The translations under genes and the position numbers were made by a program. Under the pieces are notes generated by a model. It searched no databases, had not been told where the DNA came from, and saw only the letters and a program-made list of their open reading frames with translations. From Vibrio superstes (GTDB lineage: Bacteria > Pseudomonadota > Gammaproteobacteria > Enterobacterales > Vibrionaceae), in contig NZ_BCUR01000001.1 in assembly GCF_003569005.1 (NCBI RefSeq), positions 124,001-188,000 of the forward strand: a stretch of DNA of 64,000 nt. Reading direction: 5' to 3'. Shown here in pieces: positions 55,204 to 64,000 of the stretch (positions are counted from its first letter, which is position 1; each line of letters starts with the position of its first letter).

Positions 55204-56139
55204 TTGCGCAGAGCCATTTTCATCACATTCCTACTCACAGGATTATCCGCCCCCTCTTTGGCTGAAGATACTGAAGAGATGTGCTTGAGCAAACCCGAGG
55301 ACGATAGAGCCATCTCCAGAGCTTATCACTATCTAAACACCAAGTTTTGCCAGCCTGCTGTTTGGTTTGATGATTTCTTTGCTGATGAGCGTGTCACTGA
55401 GGATGCAAGAGCGGGCACCTCTGTGCGCTGGAAAAATGATTTTACTCAATTTGAAAATGACGGCTTTAAATACAATACCAGGATCGATGCCAAGTTTAAC
55501 TTACCCAAAGTAACAAACCGCCTTAAATTGATCATCGAATCTGATGGCGAGGACGACTTGTTTGATCTTTTTCCTCGCAACGCGGAAGAAGTGGAGAATA
55601 GTATTGGTCTAAGGTATGACATCTATGCCAAGGGTTACAGCAGCTTTAATATTAAAGCTACCTTTAAGCCTAAGATTGAGGCTCGTTATCGCTTTACTTA
55701 TCCTCTTGGAATCAACACCGTTAGTCGTATTACACAAAAACTCTACCAAGAAACAGAACTGACTGGAGAGTCCACTCAGTTTGATATCGACCAAGCCCTG
55801 TCCAAAAACTTCTTACTACGCTGGACTTCATTTGCCGAATTCAATCGTGATCACGCCGACGATACGAGTATCTGGGATTTAGGTACTGCCTTTGTGTTGT
55901 ATCAATATCTCTCGAAGACTCAGGCCATCAACTATACCGTAAGTACCACAGGTACAGACTATCCGCGCTCATTCATTGACAATACTCTGATCGGTATGAC
56001 CTATCGCCATAATGTTTTCTTTAAATGGTTCTATTACGAAGTGACACCTGAATACAACTGGTATAGAGAGTACGATCAAGGCTTTGAAGAAGAAGCGAGT
56101 ATTCGTTTAAGATTAGAGATTCGCTTTGAAAACTTCTAG
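55204..56139 (+). CDS. Predicted outer-membrane beta-barrel protein
   Basis: Exported protein of 311 residues. The signal peptide (about 1-21, hydrophobic IFITFLLTGLSA) is followed by an acidic periplasmic part with two Cys and then alternating strands; the sequence ends RLRLEIRFENF with a terminal Phe. Start set at TTG 55204, with AAAGGA six bases upstream; the GTG at 55180 has a weaker site. Flanked by a terminator shared with the small Cys-rich gene. Domain not recognised. Confidence 0.68.
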   Translation: MRRAIFITFLLTGLSAPSLAEDTEEMCLSKPEDDRAISRAYHYLNTKFCQPAVWFDDFFADERVTEDARAGTSVRWKNDFTQFENDGFKYNTRIDAKFNLPKVTNRLKLIIESDGEDDLFDLFPRNAEEVENSIGLRYDIYAKGYSSFNIKATFKPKIEARYRFTYPLGINTVSRITQKLYQETELTGESTQFDIDQALSKNFLLRWTSFAEFNRDHADDTSIWDLGTAFVLYQYLSKTQAINYTVSTTGTDYPRSFIDNTLIGMTYRHNVFFKWFYYEVTPEYNWYREYDQGFEEEASIRLRLEIRFENF

Positions 56140-56141
56140 AG

Positions 56142-56168
56142 CAAGGTGAGCTTGTTCGGCTCACCTTG
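56142..56168. terminator. Stem-loop between convergent genes
   Basis: 10-bp arms CAAGGTGAGC / GCTCACCTTG with a seven-base loop, between the barrel gene and the convergent Cys-rich gene. Moderate T-content only. Confidence 0.65.
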
Positions 56169-56173
56169 ATAAA

Positions 56174-56359
56174 TCATTGTTGTGGCAACTGAGGGGGCTG
56201 TCTCTGTTTGGATTCGCTCAAACACGATGGCTTCACTTTAGTCTCTGGTTTCACGCTATCGTAACCATTGAATCGACAATCACCTATTTCGTTTCGAGGA
56301 CATACATGGATCCCACTTCGGGAAACCATTTCGCTGTAACATGATGGACATACTTTCAT
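56174..56359 (-). CDS. Small Cys-rich (zinc-ribbon-like) protein, 61 aa
   Basis: Soluble protein of 61 residues with four early cysteines in CPSCYSEMVSRSGIHVCPRN and DCRF, spaced like a small zinc-binding ribbon, then a Pro/Gln-rich tail. A strong AAGGAGG ribosome binding site directly precedes the ATG, supporting a real gene. Function unknown. Confidence 0.7.
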   Translation of the reverse strand: MKVCPSCYSEMVSRSGIHVCPRNEIGDCRFNGYDSVKPETKVKPSCLSESKQRQPPQLPQQ

Positions 56360-56730
56360 ACTTCCTCCTTGCCAGTGTCGCCAAAGCCGTTCGAGCTAAC
56401 GAAAGTAGATAATCTGTCGCCCTTTACGCTTCTGACTTGCCTATACTCACTTTGAGTAACTACCACTTTCGGGGTATGCGAATAATTTAGACCACACGAT
56501 CATGGAAATGTTTTTAAAGAAATAAAGATCAAACAGAGATTTAGAGATAACTCCATAGTTATCAATGAGTAATTAAAAACACAAAGGGATCGGTTTTTCT
56601 AAGCTTAAAACCCAATTTGAATAGGACAAGGATCGACTTTAAACTTTACTATCAATAGTTCGATAAACAGTTAGGACAATACAAGACTCGGCACTTTAAA
56701 CACTAATGCCTTATGCCCACGGAGGTGTAT
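56360..56730. other. Promoter region of the universal stress protein gene
   Basis: Divergent intergenic region, A/T-rich, no gene supported and no recognised operator. Confidence 0.4.
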
Positions 56731-57666
56731 ATGAAAAAGTTTAAGAATATTCTATTTGTTAGCCAAGGATTATCTAATCACAGTGACTCTATCGGCCAAG
56801 CGTTGAGACTTTCTTACAATAATCAAGCTCCGTTGAAAGGCATAATCTTTTGTCCTCCACTTCCAGTTAATCTTTCTCAGTATCAGTCCAGTTACGAGAA
56901 CTCTCTCATTCATAATGTCAGCGAGCACATTAAAGACAGTAGAGAGACCCACAATATCCCCGAAGACGATGTTTCTTTCCCTCTAGAAGTTGTCAGTGGA
57001 GAGAAGCCCGCTATCAATATCATTCGTGCGGTGCATAAGGGCGAACACGATCTGCTTATTAAGGATGCAGAGCCATTAGATGACGATGGCGAAGGCTTCA
57101 AAGCCATAGACATGACACTACTTAGAAAATGTCCGTCTCCCGTGTGGCTAAACCGCGCTAGCAGCAAACCTAGAAACAAACGAAGAGTGGCTGTTGCCAT
57201 TGACCCCGTTATCGCAAGCGACGAACACAGAGGGCTGTGTATGCGTCTGATGGAGTTATCACGCTCAATCGCAGATAGCTGTGACAGCCGATTGCACGTT
57301 TTATCCTGCTGGGAGTATCAACTAGAGCGCTATTTGGACAGCCATGCTTGGATCAAGATTGAAGATAAAGAGCTCAACGCTGAAATAGACAAAGCCAAAG
57401 TGGAACACAGCGCAGCCCTTGACCACCTTATCAAGGAGTCAGGCGTAAGCGGTGAGATTATAGTGCACCACTTACACGGTGTTCCTGATGATGTTATTCC
57501 GCATTGGGTAGACGAGCATGAAATTGACATTCTTGTTATGGGCACGCTAGCACGTACCGGAATTCCTGGATTTGTGATTGGCAATACCGCAGAGAATATT
57601 GTTCGCTCTGTCACGTGTTCTCTAGTTGCATTAAAACCAAAAGGTTTTGTGACACCATTTGTCTAA
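56731..57666 (+). CDS. Tandem universal stress protein (UspE-like)
   Basis: Cytoplasmic protein of 311 residues with two Usp-fold domains (about 3-145 and 155-308). The second keeps an ATP-binding-like GTLARTGIPGFVIGNTAENI loop; the first has a degenerate loop. UspE-type proteins are linked to stress and aggregation. GGAGG stands before ATG 56731. Convergent with the mrp operon, and its terminator overlaps the end of mrpG. Confidence 0.88.
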   Translation: MKKFKNILFVSQGLSNHSDSIGQALRLSYNNQAPLKGIIFCPPLPVNLSQYQSSYENSLIHNVSEHIKDSRETHNIPEDDVSFPLEVVSGEKPAINIIRAVHKGEHDLLIKDAEPLDDDGEGFKAIDMTLLRKCPSPVWLNRASSKPRNKRRVAVAIDPVIASDEHRGLCMRLMELSRSIADSCDSRLHVLSCWEYQLERYLDSHAWIKIEDKELNAEIDKAKVEHSAALDHLIKESGVSGEIIVHHLHGVPDDVIPHWVDEHEIDILVMGTLARTGIPGFVIGNTAENIVRSVTCSLVALKPKGFVTPFV

Positions 57667-57685
57667 TGGCCTTAACCTCACTTTC

Positions 57686-57716
57686 AAAGGGTAGCCTACG
57701 AGCTACTCTTTTTTTT
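57686..57716 (+). terminator. Terminator overlapping the mrpG stop
   Basis: AAAGGGTAGC / GCTACTCTTT stem with one wobble pair and T8. The mrpG TAG stop (minus strand) lies within its right arm. Confidence 0.88.
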
Positions 57717-57999
57717 GCCACATCTTATACCCACTTTGCTTCATCGCTTTGCCAAGTAAATGCGCTGCCACCGGTGCAGTCAGAAAGATAAACAACATGG
57801 TACCAATCACTCTTGATATCACCGTGATATCAGGGATAGCGAACGCTACAGCCAGCAAAAGCAACCCTAAGCCTACTGTCCCGGCCTTAGTGGCGGCATG
57901 CATTCTTGTAAAGAGATCAGGGAGCCTAAGTACCCCTAAACTTGCGACTAGTACAAACAAACCACCCAAGCACAGAAGTACACCAATCAACCATTCCAT
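57703..57999 (-). CDS. mrpG: Na+/H+ antiporter subunit MrpG
   Basis: Small membrane subunit of 98 residues with three helices and the family motif LGVLRLPDLFTRMHAATKAGTVGLGL. Last gene of the mrpACDEFG operon, 18 bp after mrpF. The subunit is required for assembly of the Mrp complex. Confidence 0.95.
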   Translation of the reverse strand: MEWLIGVLLCLGGLFVLVASLGVLRLPDLFTRMHAATKAGTVGLGLLLLAVAFAIPDITVISRVIGTMLFIFLTAPVAAHLLGKAMKQSGYKMWQKKE

Positions 58000-58017
58000 A
58001 ACAATCCCCCCATAGCC

Positions 58018-58296
58018 TTACCCCTTCCCACTTTGCTTCGCTATTAGCCGAGCAAAGGCTATCGTGCCCAGAAACGCCACCAATCCAAGCGTTATGGCGA
58101 TATCAAGAAGCGCCATCTGACCGCTATATAATGTGTACAAAGCAATAGAGCCAATGGTAATGAATGCGATCAGATCCAGTGCGACTACGCGGTCTGCTAA
58201 CGTGGGGCCTATAGCCAAACGCACTACTGCCATAACAAAGCTTAAAAACAGGCAAAAGCTGCATATAACGATGCTGATCATCAGCCAATTATCCAC
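58018..58296 (-). CDS. mrpF: Na+/H+ antiporter subunit MrpF
   Basis: Membrane subunit of 92 residues with three helices; GPTLADRVVALDLIA is the family signature, with the buried Asp in the second helix. Its start overlaps the mrpE stop by eight bases. Confidence 0.95.
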   Translation of the reverse strand: MDNWLMISIVICSFCLFLSFVMAVVRLAIGPTLADRVVALDLIAFITIGSIALYTLYSGQMALLDIAITLGLVAFLGTIAFARLIAKQSGKG

Positions 58297-58765
58297 GTGT
58301 CATCTCCAATATGCGTTTCTCCAATCCCTGCTTAATATCTCGTGAAACCTTTTCGTGGTCCGGTGCAAACATCGCATGGACAATAAGATGTTTTCTATCA
58401 GAGGAAACATCAAGGCTTAAGCTACCTGGAGTCAAAGAGACCATATTGGCTAGCAAAGTGATCTCTAAGTCAGTTGAAACGTCTAGTGGCACATAGACTA
58501 TGTCTGGATCACTCAAGTGAGTCGGAGTGATAACGTCCCATGTTACCCGAATAACTGACACAAACATCTCGTATAAAAAGAACAGTAATAGGTTTAGCCC
58601 TGCTCGAAATCGCTTGAAATAGCTTGTTTTCAAACCAAATGGCTGGCTTAACGCCAAGGCTAGAAACCCTACGATAAAACCCAACACAAAGTCTGTGACA
58701 TTGTAACTACCATTTAAAAGCATCCAGGCTAACGCCAAGAAAAGATTGAGAAATAAATAAATCAC
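58289..58765 (-). CDS. mrpE: Na+/H+ antiporter subunit MrpE
   Basis: Subunit of 158 residues: N-terminal helices (about 1-65) and a cytoplasmic domain containing TLLANMVSLTPGSLSLDVSSDRKHLIVHA, the MrpE signature. ATGA overlap with mrpD. Confidence 0.95.
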   Translation of the reverse strand: MIYLFLNLFLALAWMLLNGSYNVTDFVLGFIVGFLALALSQPFGLKTSYFKRFRAGLNLLLFFLYEMFVSVIRVTWDVITPTHLSDPDIVYVPLDVSTDLEITLLANMVSLTPGSLSLDVSSDRKHLIVHAMFAPDHEKVSRDIKQGLEKRILEMTRG

Positions 58766-60258
58766 ACGCCCTCCTCAAGTACCGCTTGTAGATACTCTGT
58801 GGGTTGCAACAATTGCTCTGATGCTTGCATCGCAAACTGGAAAAAAGGCTCAGCAAACAAGCCAATGATAAGGCTTAAGGTGGTAAGCGTTGCAATAGGA
58901 AGCAAGTAAGCCACGGGGATCTTAAGTGGCTTTTTTTCATTTATAGGTAAAGATGAATCTGGCTTCCAAAATGCCTCGCTCCAAATCTTGGTCATCGAAT
59001 AGATAGTCAGCAATCCAACAAACAGTGCAACGCTTGCCAGCAGGTATAATTCGACGTCTATGCTCGCTTTTATGACCAAGAATTTCCCCCAAAAACCGGA
59101 CAAAGGAGGGAACCCTGCTAATGAAAATGCGGGTACGATAAATAAAAATGAAAGCAAGGGTGAGCTTTTGTAAGCCCCTCCCAGTTTATTCAATTCGCTA
59201 GAGCCGTATGTGTACTGCAGGACCCCTCCAATTAGGAACAAGTTCGCCTTAACCAGAATATGGTGAATGACATAGAAGATTGCTCCTGCTATTGCTATCG
59301 GTGTAAAAATAGCCAACCCCATTAACATGTACCCGATCTGGCTAATAATATGAAAAGACAGGATTTTCTTTATATCGAACTGACTAGCAGCGCCCAAGAC
59401 ACCTGACAGCATAGTCAAGCCTGCCACCCAAATCAGCAAAGGTTGTAACCCACTGTCTACTAAAGGAAATATCAAGGTATAGATGCGTAAGAATACATAG
59501 ACGCCCACCTTAGTAAGCAATGCTGCGAACAGAGCGACGACTGCGCTAGGTAAAGTATGGTATGACGCAGGTAGCCAAGAAAATAGCGGAAAAAGTGCTG
59601 ACTTAATTGCGAAAGAAAACAGAAGTAAAACAGCCAGAACCCGTTGTAAATCAGGCTCAACCTCTGACATCTTAAAGTGGAGATCCGCTAAATTTAGGGT
59701 ACCCGTCGCCCCATAAACAAGACCTATTGCGAGTAAGAATGCCAAGGTAGAGATCAGATTCAGCAACACATATTTTACGGCGCCGTCTATCTGCGCTTTT
59801 GAACCATCTAGCACCATAAGACCGAAAGAGCCGATCAACATCACCTCAAACCAAACATAAAGATTAAAAATATCTCCGGTTAGAAATGCCCCATAGACCC
59901 CTGATAAGAGCACATGGATTAAGCCGTGATACGAGCCATACGATGGCTTCTCCTTCAGATCCCCTATCGCGTAGACAACAACGACGAGTCCAATGATGGC
60001 CGTGATCATCACCAAAGAAACGGACAGTAAGTCAGCAACAAAAACAATACCAAAAGGTGCCATCCATTGACCAAAGGCCACCGCCGTAGGCCCAAAATTA
60101 ATGATATCTAGCACCAACAACCCAGCAATAATCAACTGAGCCAATGCCCCTAAAACACTGACTGCGTTAACCAGATTTGTTCGGGTTCTAAAGAAAAACA
60201 GCAATACCGCGACTAGCAAAGAGCCAACGGTTGGAAGAGTCAGCCATAAAGAGGTCAC
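58762..60258 (-). CDS. mrpD: Na+/H+ antiporter subunit MrpD
   Basis: Large membrane subunit of 498 residues, homologous to complex I antiporter-like subunits (NuoM/NuoN). About 14 helices, with the conserved Lys/Glu pattern visible in YVWFEVMLIGSFGLMVL (Glu in helix 5) and KSALFPLFSWLP (Lys in helix 7). ATGA overlap with mrpC. Confidence 0.96.
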   Translation of the reverse strand: MTSLWLTLPTVGSLLVAVLLFFFRTRTNLVNAVSVLGALAQLIIAGLLVLDIINFGPTAVAFGQWMAPFGIVFVADLLSVSLVMITAIIGLVVVVYAIGDLKEKPSYGSYHGLIHVLLSGVYGAFLTGDIFNLYVWFEVMLIGSFGLMVLDGSKAQIDGAVKYVLLNLISTLAFLLAIGLVYGATGTLNLADLHFKMSEVEPDLQRVLAVLLLFSFAIKSALFPLFSWLPASYHTLPSAVVALFAALLTKVGVYVFLRIYTLIFPLVDSGLQPLLIWVAGLTMLSGVLGAASQFDIKKILSFHIISQIGYMLMGLAIFTPIAIAGAIFYVIHHILVKANLFLIGGVLQYTYGSSELNKLGGAYKSSPLLSFLFIVPAFSLAGFPPLSGFWGKFLVIKASIDVELYLLASVALFVGLLTIYSMTKIWSEAFWKPDSSLPINEKKPLKIPVAYLLPIATLTTLSLIIGLFAEPFFQFAMQASEQLLQPTEYLQAVLEEGV

Positions 60259-60608
60259 TTATCGTCCTCCGAGGCTGTCATGTCATCAACATCGGCAGAA
60301 CCTGTTTCCATGTAGGCTCGGTAGAAAAGTAGAAGCGCAAATACCAGTAATCCAAAACCGATAACAATCGCGGTTAAGATCAGCGCTTGAGGTAAAGGGT
60401 TTGCAAACCCATCAGCAGGCACTCGCCCATCGACCTCAATTAAAGGAAGCTCCCCCGGTGTTAGTCGTCCAGCGGTGAAGATAGCAAGATTGATGGCGCT
60501 ACTGAGTAATATCAGCCCAAAGAGAATCCTCAATAAATGCCTTTCTAGCATTAGGTAAACGCCTATCGCAACAAAGATCCCAACGACAAAGCTCCACAAT
60601 ACCTCCAT
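60255..60608 (-). CDS. mrpC: Na+/H+ antiporter subunit MrpC
   Basis: NuoK-like subunit of 117 residues with three helices and the motif RILFGLILLSSAINLAIFTAGR; NPLPQALILTAIVIGFG is also conserved. Its ATG overlaps the mrpA stop (TAATG). Confidence 0.96.
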   Translation of the reverse strand: MEVLWSFVVGIFVAIGVYLMLERHLLRILFGLILLSSAINLAIFTAGRLTPGELPLIEVDGRVPADGFANPLPQALILTAIVIGFGLLVFALLLFYRAYMETGSADVDDMTASEDDK

Positions 60609-63271
60609 TAATCGAGCTCCTCATTTACGCGTAGCAACATGCCCATTACCCCCCCTATAACGGCCAGATATATGCCGATATCAAAAATAAAGGGGGTGCC
60701 TAGAGGGATGATCTCTTTCCACCAGAGTCCGGTTAAAAATGGTTGTTGAAACAGCAGAGCCAGTGCCCCTGCTCCGATGCTGACGGCGATGCCAAACACT
60801 GCGATGGTAAATGGTGGATAGTGAAGACGATTAACAACGTATTGAGGGGATTCTGCGAACATAAGCAACGCAAAGCCAATAACAGCAATGAGCGCGCCTA
60901 TAAACCCGCCCCCGGGCGCATTGTGACCGCGAAGGAGCAAGTAGATAGAAAAGACCAGCATTAGCGCTGCCACAATGTGCGAGGTAGTCGCAAATATCAA
61001 AGACTGAATACGATGAGAATGATACTTGTGTGTCTTCAACAAACTCACAGCGGAGAGTCCCGCTACGACAACGACGACCACCTCTCCTAATGTGTCAATG
61101 GCGCGAAAGTCCACCAGAATGACATTCACTACATTCCTTCCAAATCCTCCTAGCAAGCTATTGTTTGCATAAAAGTCAGACACCGTACTCTCTAATGGTA
61201 TCGAGGTTACTCTAACCAATATTGCGGTGACAGACACGCCAATAACAGTGGCGATAGCCATATGCAGTGCCTTTCGACGATGACTGTGTTTCTTTACCGA
61301 ACCTATGGTTGGCATATGCTTGATCAGCAAGACCACAAATATCACCATGAGCGTTTCGACTAGCAATAAGGTTTTGGCTACATCTGGCGCGCTATAAAGC
61401 ATGAACACCAGCGTCGTCATAAAGCCAACAATGCCTAGAGCTGCCACAGAGAGCAGTCTTGAGGTTGATATAGCGCATAGCAATGCCGACACCACTAGCG
61501 CAATCGCTAATGCAAACTCGTAGTATCTAACTTGTAGTAAGCCAGTCTTGATACCCTGCACCATAGGTAACGGGTCAACAACGAGAAGTAGAGCCAGTAT
61601 AGAGAACGACAACAAAACGTAGCCGCTCAGGCTCTTATGTTGCAGCCATGAGGTTTGAACCGCTGCAAGTCTCAACATCGCGCCAACCAAGCGATCAAAG
61701 ACCTTGTTGGCATCTGGAAATGGGACGCTATTGAATCGGTTTGAAATCGGCGTAATACCTCGATAAACAAGATAACCCAACACCAAGGTTACCCCGCTTA
61801 ATAACAAGGGAATGTTGAAACCCTGCCAGAGCTTCACCCCTTGTAATTCCGTGCTAAGTGCAATCGCATTACTGCCCGGCACGATAAGGTGAGTGCTGAA
61901 CCACTCCAGCCCGAATACAGGAACCGAAAGACTGGCTAGTGCTAGCAATAACGGCGGAATCCATAACCCAGCGTCCTTTTCCACAGGCTGAGTTTTAGTC
62001 TCGCTAGAGGGCGCGCCTAAGAACGGCTTTATGATCAAGGCCAGCGCTAATGCCACCATAATTGCATTGATAAACAATAGAACCACAACAATAGGTACGC
62101 CAAGCTCTAAGCCCGCTTTGTACATATATTCTTTGCTCAAAAAGCCCATAAATGGCGGCAATCCGGCTTTCGAAAACGCAGCCAAACCCGCGGCTACAAG
62201 GCTAAGACCTAACAGAGTTTTTAACCCGCTCAACACTCTCATGTCCCGTGTGCCCGTCGCTTTATCGATATTGCCAACCACCATAAACAGCGCCGCTTTA
62301 TAAAACGAATGGGCAACCACAAACAAGATAGCGGCGGCTAGTGCAAGATCAGTTCCCACCGCCAGCAGCAAAGTGAGCTTGCCTAATGCGACATTAGTGC
62401 TGTAAGCCAGCATCATCTTGAGGTCGGTTTGTTTTAACGCTAGTAGTGCGCACCATATCGCTGTCACACTGCCAAATGTGCCTAAGGCATAAAACCAAAC
62501 CTCACTGTCGCTATAAACTGGTGATACTCGCGCCAGTAGATATATGCCCGCTTTGACCATAGTTGCAGAATGAAGATACGCACTCACCGGTGTTGGAGCC
62601 GCCATTGCGTTAGGAAGCCAAAAATGGAAGGGAAACTGCGCAGATTTTGTGAAGGCACCTAACAGCACCAATACTAGCGAAGGTAAAAACAGAGAATGGT
62701 TCTGCATTTCACTGGCTTGCGCGATGATAGCGGTTAACTCATAACTACCCGCCATCTTGCCAAGCATTATCAAACCCGCAAGCAAAGCTAGACCACCAGC
62801 CCCTGTCACCAATAAAGACTGCAGCGCATTTTTACGTGACTTTGGATTCTCGTGATTAAAGCCAATCAACAGGTATGAGGTTAACGTGGTCAGTTCCCAG
62901 AATACGAATAGCAACAAGATGTTGTCACTGATAACCACGCCTAGCATGGCCAACATAAATAGGGTCAGGTAAAGATGGAAGGCAAAGCGAGAGGCTTTTC
63001 CACGCAAATATGACCAAGCGTATATTTGAATGAGTACCCCGACCCCACTGATCAGCAGAACAAATAGGAAAGATAAACCATCGAGATAGAAAGAAAGATT
63101 GATGCCCAGACTAGGAACCCAAGGAACACTCACACCCCTGCCTTGCTCTGAGCTGAATAGCACGAATGCTGCATACAGTATGAGCAATGGAAGTAATGCA
63201 AAACCTAATAATAGGGGCTGTCGACGATGATCACTTTCGTACAGCGGCTTAACTTTCGCATCTTGAGTCAT
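60608..63271 (-). CDS. mrpA: Na+/H+ antiporter subunit MrpA (with fused MrpB domain)
   Basis: NuoL-like main subunit of 887 residues; the C-terminal part (from about 690) includes the MrpB-type domain (LRGHNAPGGGFIGALIAVIGFALLMF), so A and B are fused and no separate mrpB exists, as in gammaproteobacterial operons. Conserved sites include FWELTTLTSYLLIGFNHEN and KSAQFPFHFWLPNAMAAPTPVSAYLHSATMVKAG. Start chosen at ATG 63271 with AAGGA five bases upstream; 23 upstream codons lack a binding site. First gene of the operon. Confidence 0.95.
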   Translation of the reverse strand: MTQDAKVKPLYESDHRRQPLLLGFALLPLLILYAAFVLFSSEQGRGVSVPWVPSLGINLSFYLDGLSFLFVLLISGVGVLIQIYAWSYLRGKASRFAFHLYLTLFMLAMLGVVISDNILLLFVFWELTTLTSYLLIGFNHENPKSRKNALQSLLVTGAGGLALLAGLIMLGKMAGSYELTAIIAQASEMQNHSLFLPSLVLVLLGAFTKSAQFPFHFWLPNAMAAPTPVSAYLHSATMVKAGIYLLARVSPVYSDSEVWFYALGTFGSVTAIWCALLALKQTDLKMMLAYSTNVALGKLTLLLAVGTDLALAAAILFVVAHSFYKAALFMVVGNIDKATGTRDMRVLSGLKTLLGLSLVAAGLAAFSKAGLPPFMGFLSKEYMYKAGLELGVPIVVVLLFINAIMVALALALIIKPFLGAPSSETKTQPVEKDAGLWIPPLLLALASLSVPVFGLEWFSTHLIVPGSNAIALSTELQGVKLWQGFNIPLLLSGVTLVLGYLVYRGITPISNRFNSVPFPDANKVFDRLVGAMLRLAAVQTSWLQHKSLSGYVLLSFSILALLLVVDPLPMVQGIKTGLLQVRYYEFALAIALVVSALLCAISTSRLLSVAALGIVGFMTTLVFMLYSAPDVAKTLLLVETLMVIFVVLLIKHMPTIGSVKKHSHRRKALHMAIATVIGVSVTAILVRVTSIPLESTVSDFYANNSLLGGFGRNVVNVILVDFRAIDTLGEVVVVVVAGLSAVSLLKTHKYHSHRIQSLIFATTSHIVAALMLVFSIYLLLRGHNAPGGGFIGALIAVIGFALLMFAESPQYVVNRLHYPPFTIAVFGIAVSIGAGALALLFQQPFLTGLWWKEIIPLGTPFIFDIGIYLAVIGGVMGMLLRVNEELD

Positions 63272-63377
63272 TTGATCCTTACAATGCATATCAAGGGCAT
63301 TTCGAGTCGCAGTACCGCTGAAACTGCACCCCAAAGCCAATTTACACGTTTCGCCGTTGTATAAAGTTTAGCCTTTC

Positions 63378-64000
63378 TTACACCAAAGGCACCAAACCTG
63401 TTGATGGCAAGGTGAAGCTCTGTTGATATTCATTGTCTGTTTGCTTTGTTTCAAGATAGCTGTGGTGAAGCATTAGGATTGACTGCACTATCTTAATACC
63501 AATGCCTAACGAGCCCCCTTGAGCATTAGGTTCAACATGGTTAGTAAATCTAAATCTGATATCAGCCTTATTGGTCGTAAGCTCTGCATGACAGCACACT
63601 GTTGAGTGTTTAGGGCTATGCCTTAGCGCATTTTCAAGCAAATTAGCCACCAAGCGCTCTAACAACACCTTGTCTCCTATAGTTTGCAGTTCAGGAGCAA
63701 CATCCTGTTTCAGAATCACTTGCTTGCGGTCAAATTGACTCTGCATTAGCTGCGCACTTTGAGCAATCAAGGTAACGATGTCTACCGGATGGTATTCGTA
63801 GCTGAGCAACGGCGTTTCTTGCTTTGCCAATTGCAGCATAGAATGCAACTGATTGGAGAGTTTGTCGCAATTGCGGTAAGCCACCTCAATCAACGGGTCT
63901 TCTTTGTTCTGCAGTTTCCACGTTTCCAAATAACCTAATACGCTGGAAAGCGGCGTTTTGAGATCATGACTGAGCTGCAAAAGCATCTGCCTTTGATGCG
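63378..64000 (-). CDS. Sensor histidine kinase, truncated by window edge
   Basis: C-terminal part of a two-component sensor kinase. The H-box LSHDLKTPLSS holds the phosphorylated His; a HATPase domain follows with the N-box LLENALRHSP and a G-box-like SLGIGIKIVQ. The frame remains open through base 64000, so the sensor and HAMP regions lie outside. It is parallel to and 106 bp upstream of mrpA, so it may control or be cotranscribed with the mrp operon; its response regulator would lie beyond the edge. Confidence 0.88.
   Translation of the reverse strand, partial: HQRQMLLQLSHDLKTPLSSVLGYLETWKLQNKEDPLIEVAYRNCDKLSNQLHSMLQLAKQETPLLSYEYHPVDIVTLIAQSAQLMQSQFDRKQVILKQDVAPELQTIGDKVLLERLVANLLENALRHSPKHSTVCCHAELTTNKADIRFRFTNHVEPNAQGGSLGIGIKIVQSILMLHHSYLETKQTDNEYQQSFTLPSTGLVPLV

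Overview
The window looks like a chromosomal segment of a Vibrio. Many proteins match Vibrio or enterobacterial families closely (NhaP2, YbiT, GltS, SdaC with serine dehydratase, zwf-pgl-gnd, YceI with cytochrome b561, YghU, DUF3297, DUF3820, an OmpU-like porin and a six-gene Mrp antiporter). I saw no rRNA, tRNA, CRISPR array, prophage or intact insertion sequence. All assignments come from reading the sequence and translated proteins; no database search was run.

Layout. 1-4.4 kb: truncated K+/H+ antiporter nhaP2, an NfeD-type membrane protease with its slipin partner, and a 58-residue small protein. 4.4-5.9 kb: a RimK-like ATP-grasp ligase bracketed by two near-identical 162-bp palindromic-ended repeats in the same orientation. 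5.9-8 kb: AraC regulator and YegS-type lipid kinase. 8-10.3 kb: a secreted protein with a JDVT-CTERM-like tail directly followed by a small glutamic intramembrane protease, read as a one-substrate protein-sorting pair. 10.7-14.3 kb: Old Yellow Enzyme-type oxidoreductase, DUF3297, a lipoprotein and an alpha/beta hydrolase.

14.5-23.5 kb is the most distinctive region: an anaerobic glycyl-radical enzyme operon. In transcription order it encodes an activating enzyme, a glycyl-radical enzyme, a TauE/SafE exporter, an iron-type alcohol dehydrogenase and a permease, with a LacI-type regulator upstream. Two FNR-like boxes and a perfect 24-bp palindrome lie in front of it, and each of the four junctions carries a stem-loop. 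The gene set fits fermentation or cleavage of a C2/C3 organosulfonate such as dihydroxypropanesulfonate or isethionate; the substrate is inferred from context.

23.5-29.5 kb: a 270-bp inverted-repeat element sitting on the stop codon of an AbgT-family transporter, its partner M20 amidohydrolase, a YiiX-like hydrolase and a porin with a long leader. 29.8-32.8 kb: serine transporter and L-serine dehydratase. 32.8-45.6 kb: an outer-membrane lipoprotein, a PheC-like periplasmic protein, a 5'-nucleotidase without signal peptide, a YbjD-like OLD-family nuclease, YceI/cytochrome b561, dienelactone hydrolase, several small proteins and a second AraC regulator. 45.8-53.5 kb: GltS, YbiT, a keto-pentenoate hydratase-like enzyme and the oxidative pentose phosphate operon zwf-pgl-gnd. 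53.9-64 kb: YghU, DUF3820, a predicted beta-barrel, a tandem universal stress protein and the mrpACDEFG Na+/H+ antiporter operon, with a truncated histidine kinase gene upstream on the same strand.

Several starts were moved from the longest reading frame to an internal ATG, GTG or TTG preceded by a clear ribosome binding site; these are noted per gene.
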